Positions 1 through 7,160 of a stretch of 13,789 nt of DNA are shown in pieces. This stretch comes from CAZUNO01 sp964621445 [NCBI: Candidatus Hadarchaeota archaeon] (GTDB lineage Archaea; CAYQAE01; CAYVLA01). Location: positions 1 to 13,789 of the forward strand of contig CAZUNO010000044.1 in assembly GCA_964621445.1 (NCBI GenBank). The letters run 5' to 3'. Made by a program: the position numbers and the translations under genes. Each line of letters begins with the position of its first letter. The first letter of the stretch is position 1. The notes beneath the pieces were generated by a model. That model searched no databases. It saw nothing but the letters and a program-made list of their open reading frames with translations, and was not told the DNA's origin.

Positions 1-285
1 CAAAGCCCACAGCAAGCCACAAACAAGAAACAAGCAAACAACTGTCAAAGACGAGTTCTAGGTGTATTTTCTGGTAACGACCATTGTGTTAGGTATCAGG
101 TCCTGGTTCCATCAGGTTTGTCTATGGCCGTGAAAATAATGTTTGTCCCATCTGTGGCTCCGTCCTCACCCAAATACCATCGGATCACTGTTTACAATGG
201 TCGAACTATAATGGGAAATAGAGCAGCCATCGCCCGTCCCACCAATAACTGGGCGGAACCGCAATTAGGTGCGAGAAGAATCTAA
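1..285 (+). other. Open reading frame entering from left edge; possible C-terminal end of an unrecognised gene
   Basis: Reading from base 1, this frame has 94 sense codons and then TAA at 283-285, so it could be the tail of a gene that starts outside the window. The translation matches no family I recognise. It is poor in acidic residues and rich in Q, N, P and S, unlike the acidic proteins encoded nearby. The first 45 bases are a low-complexity A/C-rich run. An open stretch this long is only moderately unlikely by chance across six frames. Another forward frame (93 to about 213) encodes a short CPxCG zinc-knuckle-like string with no start codon, and the two frames cannot both be right. It may be decayed coding DNA or plain intergenic sequence. 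Confidence 0.2.
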
Positions 286-445
286 ATTCTCCTAGGCCTT
301 GGGTTGGACATGGCCGGCCCAGCATCCATATTCCCGGTCCCGGCCTTCCATGTTTTCACATAATTTAATTAACAGGGAGAGACCTCTGGAAAACACTTCT
401 GATGATTGTCGTTTCTTGTGGTACCTACCAAATGGAGGCGATGGC
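286..445 (+). promoter_or_regulatory. Leader region of the MscS-type channel gene
   Basis: This is non-coding sequence before the channel start. It contains an AT-rich patch at about 359-374 (TAATTTAATTAA) that could act as a TATA-like element, and a possible hairpin at 299-322. A strong Shine-Dalgarno GGAGG lies at 434-438, seven bases before the ATG at 446. The channel frame stays open upstream to a TTG at 299, but that extension has no ribosome-binding site and no resemblance to the family, so I treat it as untranslated. No tRNA, repeat array or insertion-sequence end was seen. Confidence 0.4.
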
Positions 446-1513
446 ATGAAAAAACATGCAAGTTCAAAATTTGGTCCTGAGGAGGAACCCGGTCCGAGCA
501 TATCAAAAATGCCTACAAGTGGCCGTTCCTTCATCCTAATCGTCATTATTATAGGCGCCATCCTGGTGCTAGCGTTTCTTTACGAAGCAGGCTATGTATT
601 TGGAAAGCAAGTTGAGGATGGTGACCCCCTGGCCAAAGGACTGGTAAGTCTATCGATCATCATAATCCTCTGGTTACTTTACCTCATTCCATCCAGAACC
701 TTCAGTGCCGCTGCCAAAAGACATCCGGAAAGGCAGGGGGACATCATCATGATAAAGGGACTAGTTAGGGCAATTTTCCTCTTTGTCGGAACATTTGGAA
801 TATTGAGCGTGATCTTTGATGTGGGAGCACTTCTTGCGGTGATAGGGGCCTTTGCAGGGATGTTCCTAGGCTGGTCGCTCCAGAGCCCTGTGTCGGGGTT
901 CGTTGCTTACATACTGGTAACCGTGAAGAGGCCCTTCAAGGTCGGTGATAGGGTTCTGTTCCCGAGTTGGAATCTAATCGGTGATGTCCTCGATGTGGGT
1001 GCCATGTACACTCGACTAAATCAGGTAGGAGGCACGGTCGGAAGCGAGGATAAATCGAACCGCGAAATACTCATCCCCAACGCCCAGTTATGGGGACATG
1101 TAATAATTAACTACACCTCGTCTTTTCATCTTGGTGGAGAGGAAGGGGAATCCACAAGCTCAAGATTTGTACTTGATGAGGTTGTAGCAAGAGTCACATT
1201 CGATTCGGATTGGGAACAGGTTGAAACCATTCTCATTAATGCAGCAAAGAAGGTAACCGCCGATATTATTGAGGAAACGGGAAACGATCCCTATGTCAGA
1301 TCCGATATGTATGACTACGGAATATACATGAGGCTTCGTTTCATGACCGTACCCACCGATAGACCCAGAATATCCTACGAGATTACCAAGAGAATCGTAA
1401 AAGGGTTCCAAAAATCGGAGAAGGTTGATTTTGCCATTCCCTGGGTCTATTCTTACAGGAAAGCCCTGGGCCAGAAGGATCTGCCTAATCTTCAAGAAGA
1501 TCCCAGCCTTTAG
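446..1513 (+). CDS. MscS-family small-conductance mechanosensitive ion channel
   Basis: The 355-residue product is predicted to be a membrane channel opened by membrane tension, releasing solutes and ions during osmotic downshock. Hydrophobic segments lie at about 28-46, 66-83 and 105-124, followed by the glycine/alanine-rich pore helix (126-145, AVIGAFAGMFLGWSLQ). Next come the family hallmark RPFKVGDRV (162-170) at the start of the beta domain and the IPN motif (210-212). The C-terminal third is a soluble alpha/beta domain typical of MscS. The length is somewhat above that of the short E. coli protein. The ATG at 446 is chosen because GGAGG sits seven bases upstream and the preceding in-frame sequence looks non-coding. 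The gene converges on the P-type ATPase gene with only four bases between the two stop codons. Family assignment is firm; gating and ion preference cannot be read from the sequence. Confidence 0.9.
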   Translation: MKKHASSKFGPEEEPGPSISKMPTSGRSFILIVIIIGAILVLAFLYEAGYVFGKQVEDGDPLAKGLVSLSIIIILWLLYLIPSRTFSAAAKRHPERQGDIIMIKGLVRAIFLFVGTFGILSVIFDVGALLAVIGAFAGMFLGWSLQSPVSGFVAYILVTVKRPFKVGDRVLFPSWNLIGDVLDVGAMYTRLNQVGGTVGSEDKSNREILIPNAQLWGHVIINYTSSFHLGGEEGESTSSRFVLDEVVARVTFDSDWEQVETILINAAKKVTADIIEETGNDPYVRSDMYDYGIYMRLRFMTVPTDRPRISYEITKRIVKGFQKSEKVDFAIPWVYSYRKALGQKDLPNLQEDPSL

Positions 1514-1517
1514 GGGC

Positions 1518-4268
1518 TCATTCTTGGGCATCCCTTCTACGCACTAGATACTTGCGAACTTCCTCTACCACCAGTATGGCCAAAGCGAAGGGAATGAAAA
1601 CTAACCAGACCCAGGGTTCTAGTGGTTGGGTTCCAAATATGCTGTGAAGCGGAGTGAAGTAGACAATGGCCATGATCAGGGAAACCTCGGACACAAAGCC
1701 GTAAAGCAGGTTCTTGTTTGAGAAGGGGCCGATGCTAAACACCGAATCCTTGGTGGTTCTTGATACTAGACCATTCACGATCTGGGTTATGATTATGGCA
1801 GCCAGGCAAGCCGTGGTAGCGGTCATATACAGTCCCGGGGATGCATCCATTCCAAAGCTCCAACCACCGCCCTTTAATACCAGCCAGTAGCCCACCAATC
1901 CAGCCGCGGCCTCGATTGGCCCGATTAGTCCGTAGGACCGGGCAAGAGTTGACCACTTCAGAATTCTCTCATCCCTTTTCCTTGGCGGACGGGTCATCAC
2001 ATCGCTCTCGGGCTTCTCGGTTCCCAGGGCGGTGGCCGGAACCATGTCTGTCCCGAGGTCCACGGTCAAGATCTGGATGACCGTTAGAGGGAGCGGTACT
2101 CCGAACAGAATGAAGACTATGAAAGGCACGATCTCCGGTATGTTGCTGGTAAGGATATAGCTAACGAATCTTCTAATATTATCGAAAACCGCCCTTCCCT
2201 CCTCAACGGCGTTTACTATGGTGGCAAAGTTATCATCGACCAGGATCATGTCGGCGGCCTCCTTTGCCACATCGGTTCCTGCCTGGCCCATGGCGATTCC
2301 AATATCGGCTTTTTTCAGAGCTGGGGCATCGTTAACGCCATCACCGGTTACCGCAACGACCCCGCCCATATCTTGAAGGGCGTCAACGATATCCATCTTG
2401 TCCTTGGGAGTGGATCGGGCGAAGATAATCTCGTCTGCCTCCAGGTGAGATTTCAATTCTTCTTGGGTCATGCCCTCTAGTTCCGAACCCTCAATTATAT
2501 TCGGGGTCTCCCCCTCAACCACATTGACATCCCGCGCGATTGAAAGGGCGGTTTCCCTACTATCACCAGTTATAACAATGATCTTAATCCCCGCTTCCTT
2601 GCACCTTCTTACGGCCTCCGATACCTCCTTTCTTGGGGGGTCAATCATGCCCACGATGCCAAGAAAATTAAGCTCGGATTCCACTGACTGGGCACTGAGA
2701 TCCTCTTCCCCTTCCGATAGATCTCTCCTGGCCACGGCTATTACCCGCAGGGCCTTCTTCTCGAACTGGGCCTGTTTCTCCTTAATTTTCTTTCGATCCT
2801 CATCGGTTAGATCGCTTTCCTCCCCGGAAATGCAGATCCCGGTGCAATTAGGCAATAGGCTATCCAGCGCCCCCTTAACGTAAGCTGCCTTTTTTCCTTC
2901 CCCGGTGGTCACCACCGTGCTCATCATCTTCCTTTCGGAATCGAATGGGTTTACCTTTAGCTTTGAAAATTCCTCCTCCAGTTCATCAGTATCCATGATC
3001 TTTGAGCTCAATACCATCAAAGCGCCTTCAGTTGGATCCCCTATAATATCCCAATTTCCCTGTTCCTTAACCAGGGAGGATTCATTGCATAGGGCAACCC
3101 CTCTCAGGAGCTCGTTGAGATTCCCGAGCTCCTTTTCATCCAGTTTATCCCCATTCTGGTTCTGTATCTCGCCCGACGGCTTGTACCCGGTTCCCGTTAC
3201 CGATAATTCACTCTCATTTGCGTAAATTCTCCTCACCGTCATCTCATTCTTAGTCAGGGTTCCCGTCTTGTCAGTGCAGATAACGGTGGTGGACCCCAGG
3301 GTTTCCACGTCGTTTAGGCTCTTGATGAGAGCGTTTCTTTCCGCCATTCTTTGGCTGGCAATTGATAGGGTAAGAGTAACGGTGGGGAGAAGACCCTCGG
3401 GGACATTGGCAACCAGTATTCCAATTGCAAATATCAAGTTAGGCCAGAAACCCCTTCCCACCCCCATGCCGGCGAAGAAGAATACAACTGCTAGAACGAT
3501 CGCTATGGCCGATATGGTTCGAATGAAAACCAAGATCTCCCTCTGGAGAGGCGTGAATTTCTCGCCGATCTCCTGGGTCAGGTGAGCTACCTTTCCAAAT
3601 TCGGTGCCCATACCGGTGGCGAAGATAACCGCCCTGCCCTGACCCGAAACGACGGTAGTACCTGAAAACACCACGTTTTCGCTGTCAAATATCTCCACAT
3701 CCTGTGCTTCAGACGTTCGAGGTTGGGGCTCAGATTCTCCCGTGAGGGCAGAGTTATTTACTCTCAGCTCATTTTCCTCAACCAGACGAGCATCAGCGGG
3801 AATCCTGTCCCCGGCATCCAACATTATTATATCTCCAGGGACGATTTCGGCGGCCTCGATCTCCCTGGGTTTGCCTTCCCGGAGAACCTTTGCCTCGACC
3901 GCCAACATGCTGCGGAGAGCTTCCGCGGCCTTTTCAGCTTTGTACTCCTGGTAGAAGGTGAAGATTGCATTCAGGAACACCACACCTACAAGGGCGTAAC
4001 CAATCATTAGCATGCTGGGATCATCGGAGACATACCCACCAGCGAAGGACAAAATCGCCGCCACCCATAGTAACAAAGCAAATAGATTAGTTAGCTGACG
4101 GAAGAATCGGACTACTAGTGGGGTCTTTGCCTCCTTCTTCAGGACATTTTCCCCAAACTGATCAAGTCTAGAGGAAGCCTCGCTCTCCTTGAGGCCCTCT
4201 TTGCTGGAGCCTAGTTCCTCAAATACCTCCTCTCTATCAATCTGGGTAATCTTTGCCATTTTTACCAT
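1518..4268 (-). CDS. P2-type cation-transporting ATPase with Na+,K+-ATPase-like (P2C) membrane core
   Basis: This 916-residue P-type ATPase uses ATP to move cations across the membrane. It has the actuator motif TGES (176-179), the TM4 motif VPEGLLP (289-295), phosphorylation site D333 in DKTGTLT, DPPR (543-546) and the hinge TGDGVNDAP (641-649), with about ten membrane segments. The TM5-TM6 region reads SYILTSNIPEI (703-713) and VDLGTDMVPA (736-745), matching the Na+,K+-ATPase pattern more closely than SERCA. S708, N709, E712, D737 and D741 occupy the cation-coordinating positions. The C terminus ends EEVRKYLVRR, again P2C-like, but lacks the animal KETYY tail. Automatic annotation would probably call it a calcium pump; I infer a Na+ and/or K+ (or H+) pump. 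Its ATG directly abuts the stop of the upstream Usp-like gene (TGAATG), so translational coupling is likely. A second in-frame ATG, three codons in, is an alternative start. Confidence 0.95.
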   Translation of the reverse strand: MVKMAKITQIDREEVFEELGSSKEGLKESEASSRLDQFGENVLKKEAKTPLVVRFFRQLTNLFALLLWVAAILSFAGGYVSDDPSMLMIGYALVGVVFLNAIFTFYQEYKAEKAAEALRSMLAVEAKVLREGKPREIEAAEIVPGDIIMLDAGDRIPADARLVEENELRVNNSALTGESEPQPRTSEAQDVEIFDSENVVFSGTTVVSGQGRAVIFATGMGTEFGKVAHLTQEIGEKFTPLQREILVFIRTISAIAIVLAVVFFFAGMGVGRGFWPNLIFAIGILVANVPEGLLPTVTLTLSIASQRMAERNALIKSLNDVETLGSTTVICTDKTGTLTKNEMTVRRIYANESELSVTGTGYKPSGEIQNQNGDKLDEKELGNLNELLRGVALCNESSLVKEQGNWDIIGDPTEGALMVLSSKIMDTDELEEEFSKLKVNPFDSERKMMSTVVTTGEGKKAAYVKGALDSLLPNCTGICISGEESDLTDEDRKKIKEKQAQFEKKALRVIAVARRDLSEGEEDLSAQSVESELNFLGIVGMIDPPRKEVSEAVRRCKEAGIKIIVITGDSRETALSIARDVNVVEGETPNIIEGSELEGMTQEELKSHLEADEIIFARSTPKDKMDIVDALQDMGGVVAVTGDGVNDAPALKKADIGIAMGQAGTDVAKEAADMILVDDNFATIVNAVEEGRAVFDNIRRFVSYILTSNIPEIVPFIVFILFGVPLPLTVIQILTVDLGTDMVPATALGTEKPESDVMTRPPRKRDERILKWSTLARSYGLIGPIEAAAGLVGYWLVLKGGGWSFGMDASPGLYMTATTACLAAIIITQIVNGLVSRTTKDSVFSIGPFSNKNLLYGFVSEVSLIMAIVYFTPLHSIFGTQPLEPWVWLVFIPFALAILVVEEVRKYLVRRRDAQE

Positions 4269-5105
4269 TCACGATTGCCCTGGCCTCCAGATCAGCACAT
4301 TGCAGGGAGCTCCGGATATCAATTTTGTAAGGTCATGCCCCTTGATGAGGACCTTTAGAATATTTTGTCGAGTGAACTCCAGAACCATCAGGTCGTGCCT
4401 CTCCTTCGAAACCCGATCCAAAATGCTCTTATGAGGTGTGCTACAGGTCTCGATAGTCAGGTTTGGCCGAAGACCTTTTTCCATTATCCTCTCCGACATG
4501 GAAGTCACTTGCTTTCTTCGCCTATATTTCAATTCAGAGATTTCACTCGAGTCATAAACCTTCTTCCCGGATATCTCAACGCAGCTGTAAAGTGTCAAAC
4601 CTGCTTCATAATACCTCGATAGTCCGTACAATAATTCTGATAACTCCCGGTCGCTCTCCTCCTTTCTGGATCCCTTGATGGGTACCAGCATCCTTTCATG
4701 GTTTAATGGTATTCCGCAGTTCACAACTCGGGCCAGAATAACCGACCCCCAGAAATCCCTGATCAGAGAGATCGGTACCGATTTCCTGGCCAGGCCGAAG
4801 GATAGGTTCTCCGGATTTCTGAGATCCGCCAGGACGATATCCGGGTCCAATTCCTCCAGTCCTTCCTCCACTGCTGTGGAGAGATCCCCCTTTCTCAGGG
4901 ATACCTCGATATCCAGGCCGAGATCTGCACCCTGAAGGAGCACTCTATCACAGGAGGAGGATATCTTGGATTCTTCTTCCTCGCTTTCATAGGCGGAAAG
5001 AACCGTGGCCCTGGACCCAAATGCCTTGGCGATCACCAGTCCATACCTGGCAGCAACCTCGGATCCAAAGGATCCATCTATCACCAGGGCTGCCTTATCA
5101 TACAT
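4269..5105 (-). CDS. Tandem universal-stress-protein (UspA-like) domain protein
   Basis: The product is a 278-residue soluble protein with two Usp-like alpha/beta domains, about 3-128 and 137-273. Each begins with a hydrophobic strand leading into an IDGS/IKGS-type turn (ALVIDGS at 6-12, LVPIKGS at 140-146). The second ends APCNVLIWRP, like the APCPVLVV ending of Usp proteins. The glycine-rich nucleotide loop of ATP-binding Usp proteins (G-x2-G-x9-G-S/T) is not preserved: the second domain has EFTRQNI where glycines are expected and keeps only one later glycine. It may therefore not bind ATP canonically, or may bind another ligand. The gene sits between the DUF389 gene (72-base gap) and the ATPase (zero gap), suggesting that it senses or regulates ion transport. 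No strong Shine-Dalgarno site lies at normal spacing; an AAAGGAG is about 17 bases upstream. Confidence 0.75.
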   Translation of the reverse strand: MYDKAALVIDGSFGSEVAARYGLVIAKAFGSRATVLSAYESEEEESKISSSCDRVLLQGADLGLDIEVSLRKGDLSTAVEEGLEELDPDIVLADLRNPENLSFGLARKSVPISLIRDFWGSVILARVVNCGIPLNHERMLVPIKGSRKEESDRELSELLYGLSRYYEAGLTLYSCVEISGKKVYDSSEISELKYRRRKQVTSMSERIMEKGLRPNLTIETCSTPHKSILDRVSKERHDLMVLEFTRQNILKVLIKGHDLTKLISGAPCNVLIWRPGQS

Positions 5106-5177
5106 CGGGTCAGGGTTTCTGGCTCCTTTCTTAGATCTTTCGCCCGTCCGTCAAACTCGAGCCTCGCCCTGCAACCC

Positions 5178-6212
5178 CTACCATGGCGAGGGAATGTATC
5201 CTCGAGATATCAGTATGATCAAAACTAATGCGATAAATAGGATTATCCAAAATGAAATTGCCTGTCTGGTATACCTCTTGGCCTTCCTCTCCTTCCACCA
5301 GCTATTTGGATGGATTCCCTGGACCAGGAAGGTGACTACCCCGGCCAGATTGAGACCGATCAGGTTTGTGACCAGCAGAAGTAGGGAACCCAGAGCAGCA
5401 CCAAAATTCCCTGACCCCATCAGAATCCCAAAAACCACCAGAGGTGGCAGCAGGGCAACGGCTACCATCACCCCCACCAGGGCCGTCGAGACGCCTGTTG
5501 TGAAGGCCAACCCACCCACGGTGCCCGCAACCAGGGCCACCGCGACCTCACCCAGCCTTACCTGGGTCCGAGAGGCAACTTCCGGCAATTGAACCACGTC
5601 AACTTGACCCATGATCATCAGGCCCAGCAACACGGGAACGATGAGCGATGCTAGAAATCCAGCTGTATTGGTCTTAAGGGCTCGTTGCGCCAGATCCGTG
5701 TCCCCAAGTGTGGTTGCCAGGGCCAGAGCCACATTTGGCCCCAGGAGAGGTGCGATAACCATGGCCCCGATTATGACCGCGATACTTCCATAAATTATCC
5801 CTACAGCGGCAGCGAGAGAGGACATCACACAAAGGAGTATCCATCTCTTATCAAGCTTGATCGCGTCCATTATGTCGTTATAGACCTCCTCTCGATACAT
5901 TCTTCCAACGTCGGGGGATGGCTTCTCCTTTTCGGTTTCAGCTTTCTCTTTATCCTCGGGCTGGGGTCTGGGTATCGCTGCCTCGACGGAGAGGAGGATT
6001 ATCCTGAAGTTGTCGGTGGATGAGGAGTATCTTTTCTCGAGAATATCGAGTATGGTTTCAGTATTTTCGGCTCTAAGTAGAATCTTGATTAGCTGCTTAT
6101 CTCCAGGGAGGGTGTCCTTCCAGATGCTCAAGATGGGTTGGTCCTCCAGGAGTTTGTCCAGCTCATCCTCTCTGTCCTGGGAAATGACCATCTCTATAAG
6201 GCGAAGGGGCAT
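5178..6212 (-). CDS. DUF389 family membrane protein
   Basis: The 344-residue product has an N-terminal soluble domain (about 1-85, beginning MPLRLIEMVI), a charged linker rich in K, E and P (about 85-115), and a DUF389 membrane domain with about six hydrophobic segments. Family features include an IAVIIGAMVIAPLLGP segment and a proline-rich VALLPPLVVFGI segment. The molecular function of DUF389 proteins is not established; a channel or transporter role is commonly suspected. I chose the ATG at 6212 because AAAGGT lies seven bases upstream (6220-6225) and the family-like sequence starts there. A longer frame to an ATG at 6299 would overlap the end of the HD gene by 35 bases and add 29 residues unlike the family. 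It is probably co-transcribed with the HD gene upstream (52-base gap) and the Usp-like gene downstream. Confidence 0.85.
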   Translation of the reverse strand: MPLRLIEMVISQDREDELDKLLEDQPILSIWKDTLPGDKQLIKILLRAENTETILDILEKRYSSSTDNFRIILLSVEAAIPRPQPEDKEKAETEKEKPSPDVGRMYREEVYNDIMDAIKLDKRWILLCVMSSLAAAVGIIYGSIAVIIGAMVIAPLLGPNVALALATTLGDTDLAQRALKTNTAGFLASLIVPVLLGLMIMGQVDVVQLPEVASRTQVRLGEVAVALVAGTVGGLAFTTGVSTALVGVMVAVALLPPLVVFGILMGSGNFGAALGSLLLLVTNLIGLNLAGVVTFLVQGIHPNSWWKERKAKRYTRQAISFWIILFIALVLIILISRGYIPSPW

Positions 6213-6264
6213 TATCTGGACCTTTTCTGTATAAGGGCTTCGGACCAATAAAGGTCTTTTGTGA

Positions 6265-7062
6265 CTAATAGGAAAGCTCGAAACCTGAATCCTTACCATT
6301 AACCAGGGATTTGACGGTTACCAGGTGTGATATATTCGAGGTTCGAAGCTTTTCTCCCAGGATCTTTTCCACCTGGAAGATTCCCGCTGAGTTGCTGCAG
6401 TTAACCCTTATCAAAACGGGTCTGTCCTCACCGGGCATGATCTCCACCTTCTCTATTGACATAGCAGAAAGCGAATGGATATCAACCGAACCTCTATCGT
6501 AGGGCACCCTTGCCCTTCCTTTCTCCATGTCGGTGCCGTCGCCGACTTTAACACACCCGGCCTCAACGGTCAGGCATTCTATATCCTCTTCATGGCTATA
6601 GGCTGCATGAAGCGTTTCGGCTGCTATATGGGTGGCTTTGGGCGTCCTGCCGTATATACTTTCGGTTAGCCTCTCCACTATGGGTCCGGCGAGGGCGACT
6701 GTGTGTAGTTGATGTTGGTCTCTATGGACTGCGTTCCCAATATCGTGAAGATAGGCTCCAACGGTGGCTACCAGAGTGGAGTCGTCAATATCACCGGCTC
6801 CTTCAGCTACAATGGTAGGGGACTCCCTCCTGGAGATCAGATCCAGGAGGGTGGCCGAATTTCTCGATGATATCACCGCATGAACCGGCCCATGATCATT
6901 ATAGCCAAGTCTGTTGACCGCCATCACATTTGACATTCTAAGATAGGCGCCAACCTGTGAATCATCATACAGACTCCTGAAGGCCTCCAGGGATTTGGGC
7001 CTATCCTCCAATATTCTAACCAGCTCGGCCTTTGCAGATTCCTTCATTGATTCCTTTGGCAA
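6265..7062 (-). CDS. HD-domain metal-dependent phosphohydrolase
   Basis: This is a soluble protein of about 265 residues with an HD-superfamily metal site. Visible elements are YNDHGPVHA (54-62), the HD pair H106-D107 in YLHDIGN, further histidines at 113 and 117, and a late aspartate within VGDGTDMEKGRAR (173-185). HD enzymes hydrolyse phosphate esters of nucleotides or cyclic nucleotides; the substrate here is unknown. A C-terminal region (about 195-265) follows the HD core and may be a small regulatory fold. It is the first gene of the leftward cluster, so a nucleotide-signalling link to the ion-transport genes downstream is possible but unproven. The start is uncertain: a TTG at 7062 or an ATG at 7047, the latter preceded by AAAGGA. 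Most similar proteins I know of are archaeal, which supports the taxonomic guess. Confidence 0.8.
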   Translation of the reverse strand: MPKESMKESAKAELVRILEDRPKSLEAFRSLYDDSQVGAYLRMSNVMAVNRLGYNDHGPVHAVISSRNSATLLDLISRRESPTIVAEGAGDIDDSTLVATVGAYLHDIGNAVHRDQHQLHTVALAGPIVERLTESIYGRTPKATHIAAETLHAAYSHEEDIECLTVEAGCVKVGDGTDMEKGRARVPYDRGSVDIHSLSAMSIEKVEIMPGEDRPVLIRVNCSNSAGIFQVEKILGEKLRTSNISHLVTVKSLVNGKDSGFELSY

Positions 7063-7160
7063 TATTGATCCCAGACTCCTATTTTCCTAAAATAGATTGC
7101 CCTCTAATGAACTCGGTCATGGTAATGGGCAATAGATATCAATGAATAGATAGAGCTGGA
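7063..7160. promoter_or_regulatory. Divergent promoter/operator region with inverted repeat
   Basis: These 98 bases separate two divergent clusters and must carry both promoters. An exact 7-base inverted repeat, ATTGCCC (7096-7102) and GGGCAAT (7127-7133), flanks a second short pair, ATGA (7107-7110) and TCAT (7117-7120), forming an imperfect operator-like dyad. On the minus strand CTATTTTAGG (about 7086-7095) is a plausible TATA-like element about 25-30 bases before the HD gene start. On the plus strand AATAGATATC (7131-7140) lies at a similar distance before the TTG at 7161. These elements are judged by eye only. Confidence 0.4.

Noticed and set aside
299-445. N-terminal extension of the MscS-type channel from a TTG at 299
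   Set aside because: No ribosome-binding site at 299 and the peptide is not channel-like, whereas GGAGG sits seven bases before the ATG at 446.
292-561. Minus-strand open frame of 89 codons
   Set aside because: It overlaps the channel gene on the opposite strand, matches no family and looks like a shadow of the coding frame.
1518-4268. Simple calcium-pump (SERCA-like) label for the ATPase
   Set aside because: PATALG is SERCA-like, but TM4, TM5, TM6 and the C terminus match the Na+,K+-ATPase class much better.
6213-6299. Longer DUF389 start at the ATG at 6299
   Set aside because: It would overlap the HD gene by 35 bases and add residues unlike the family; the ATG at 6212 has a ribosome-binding site and matches the family N terminus.
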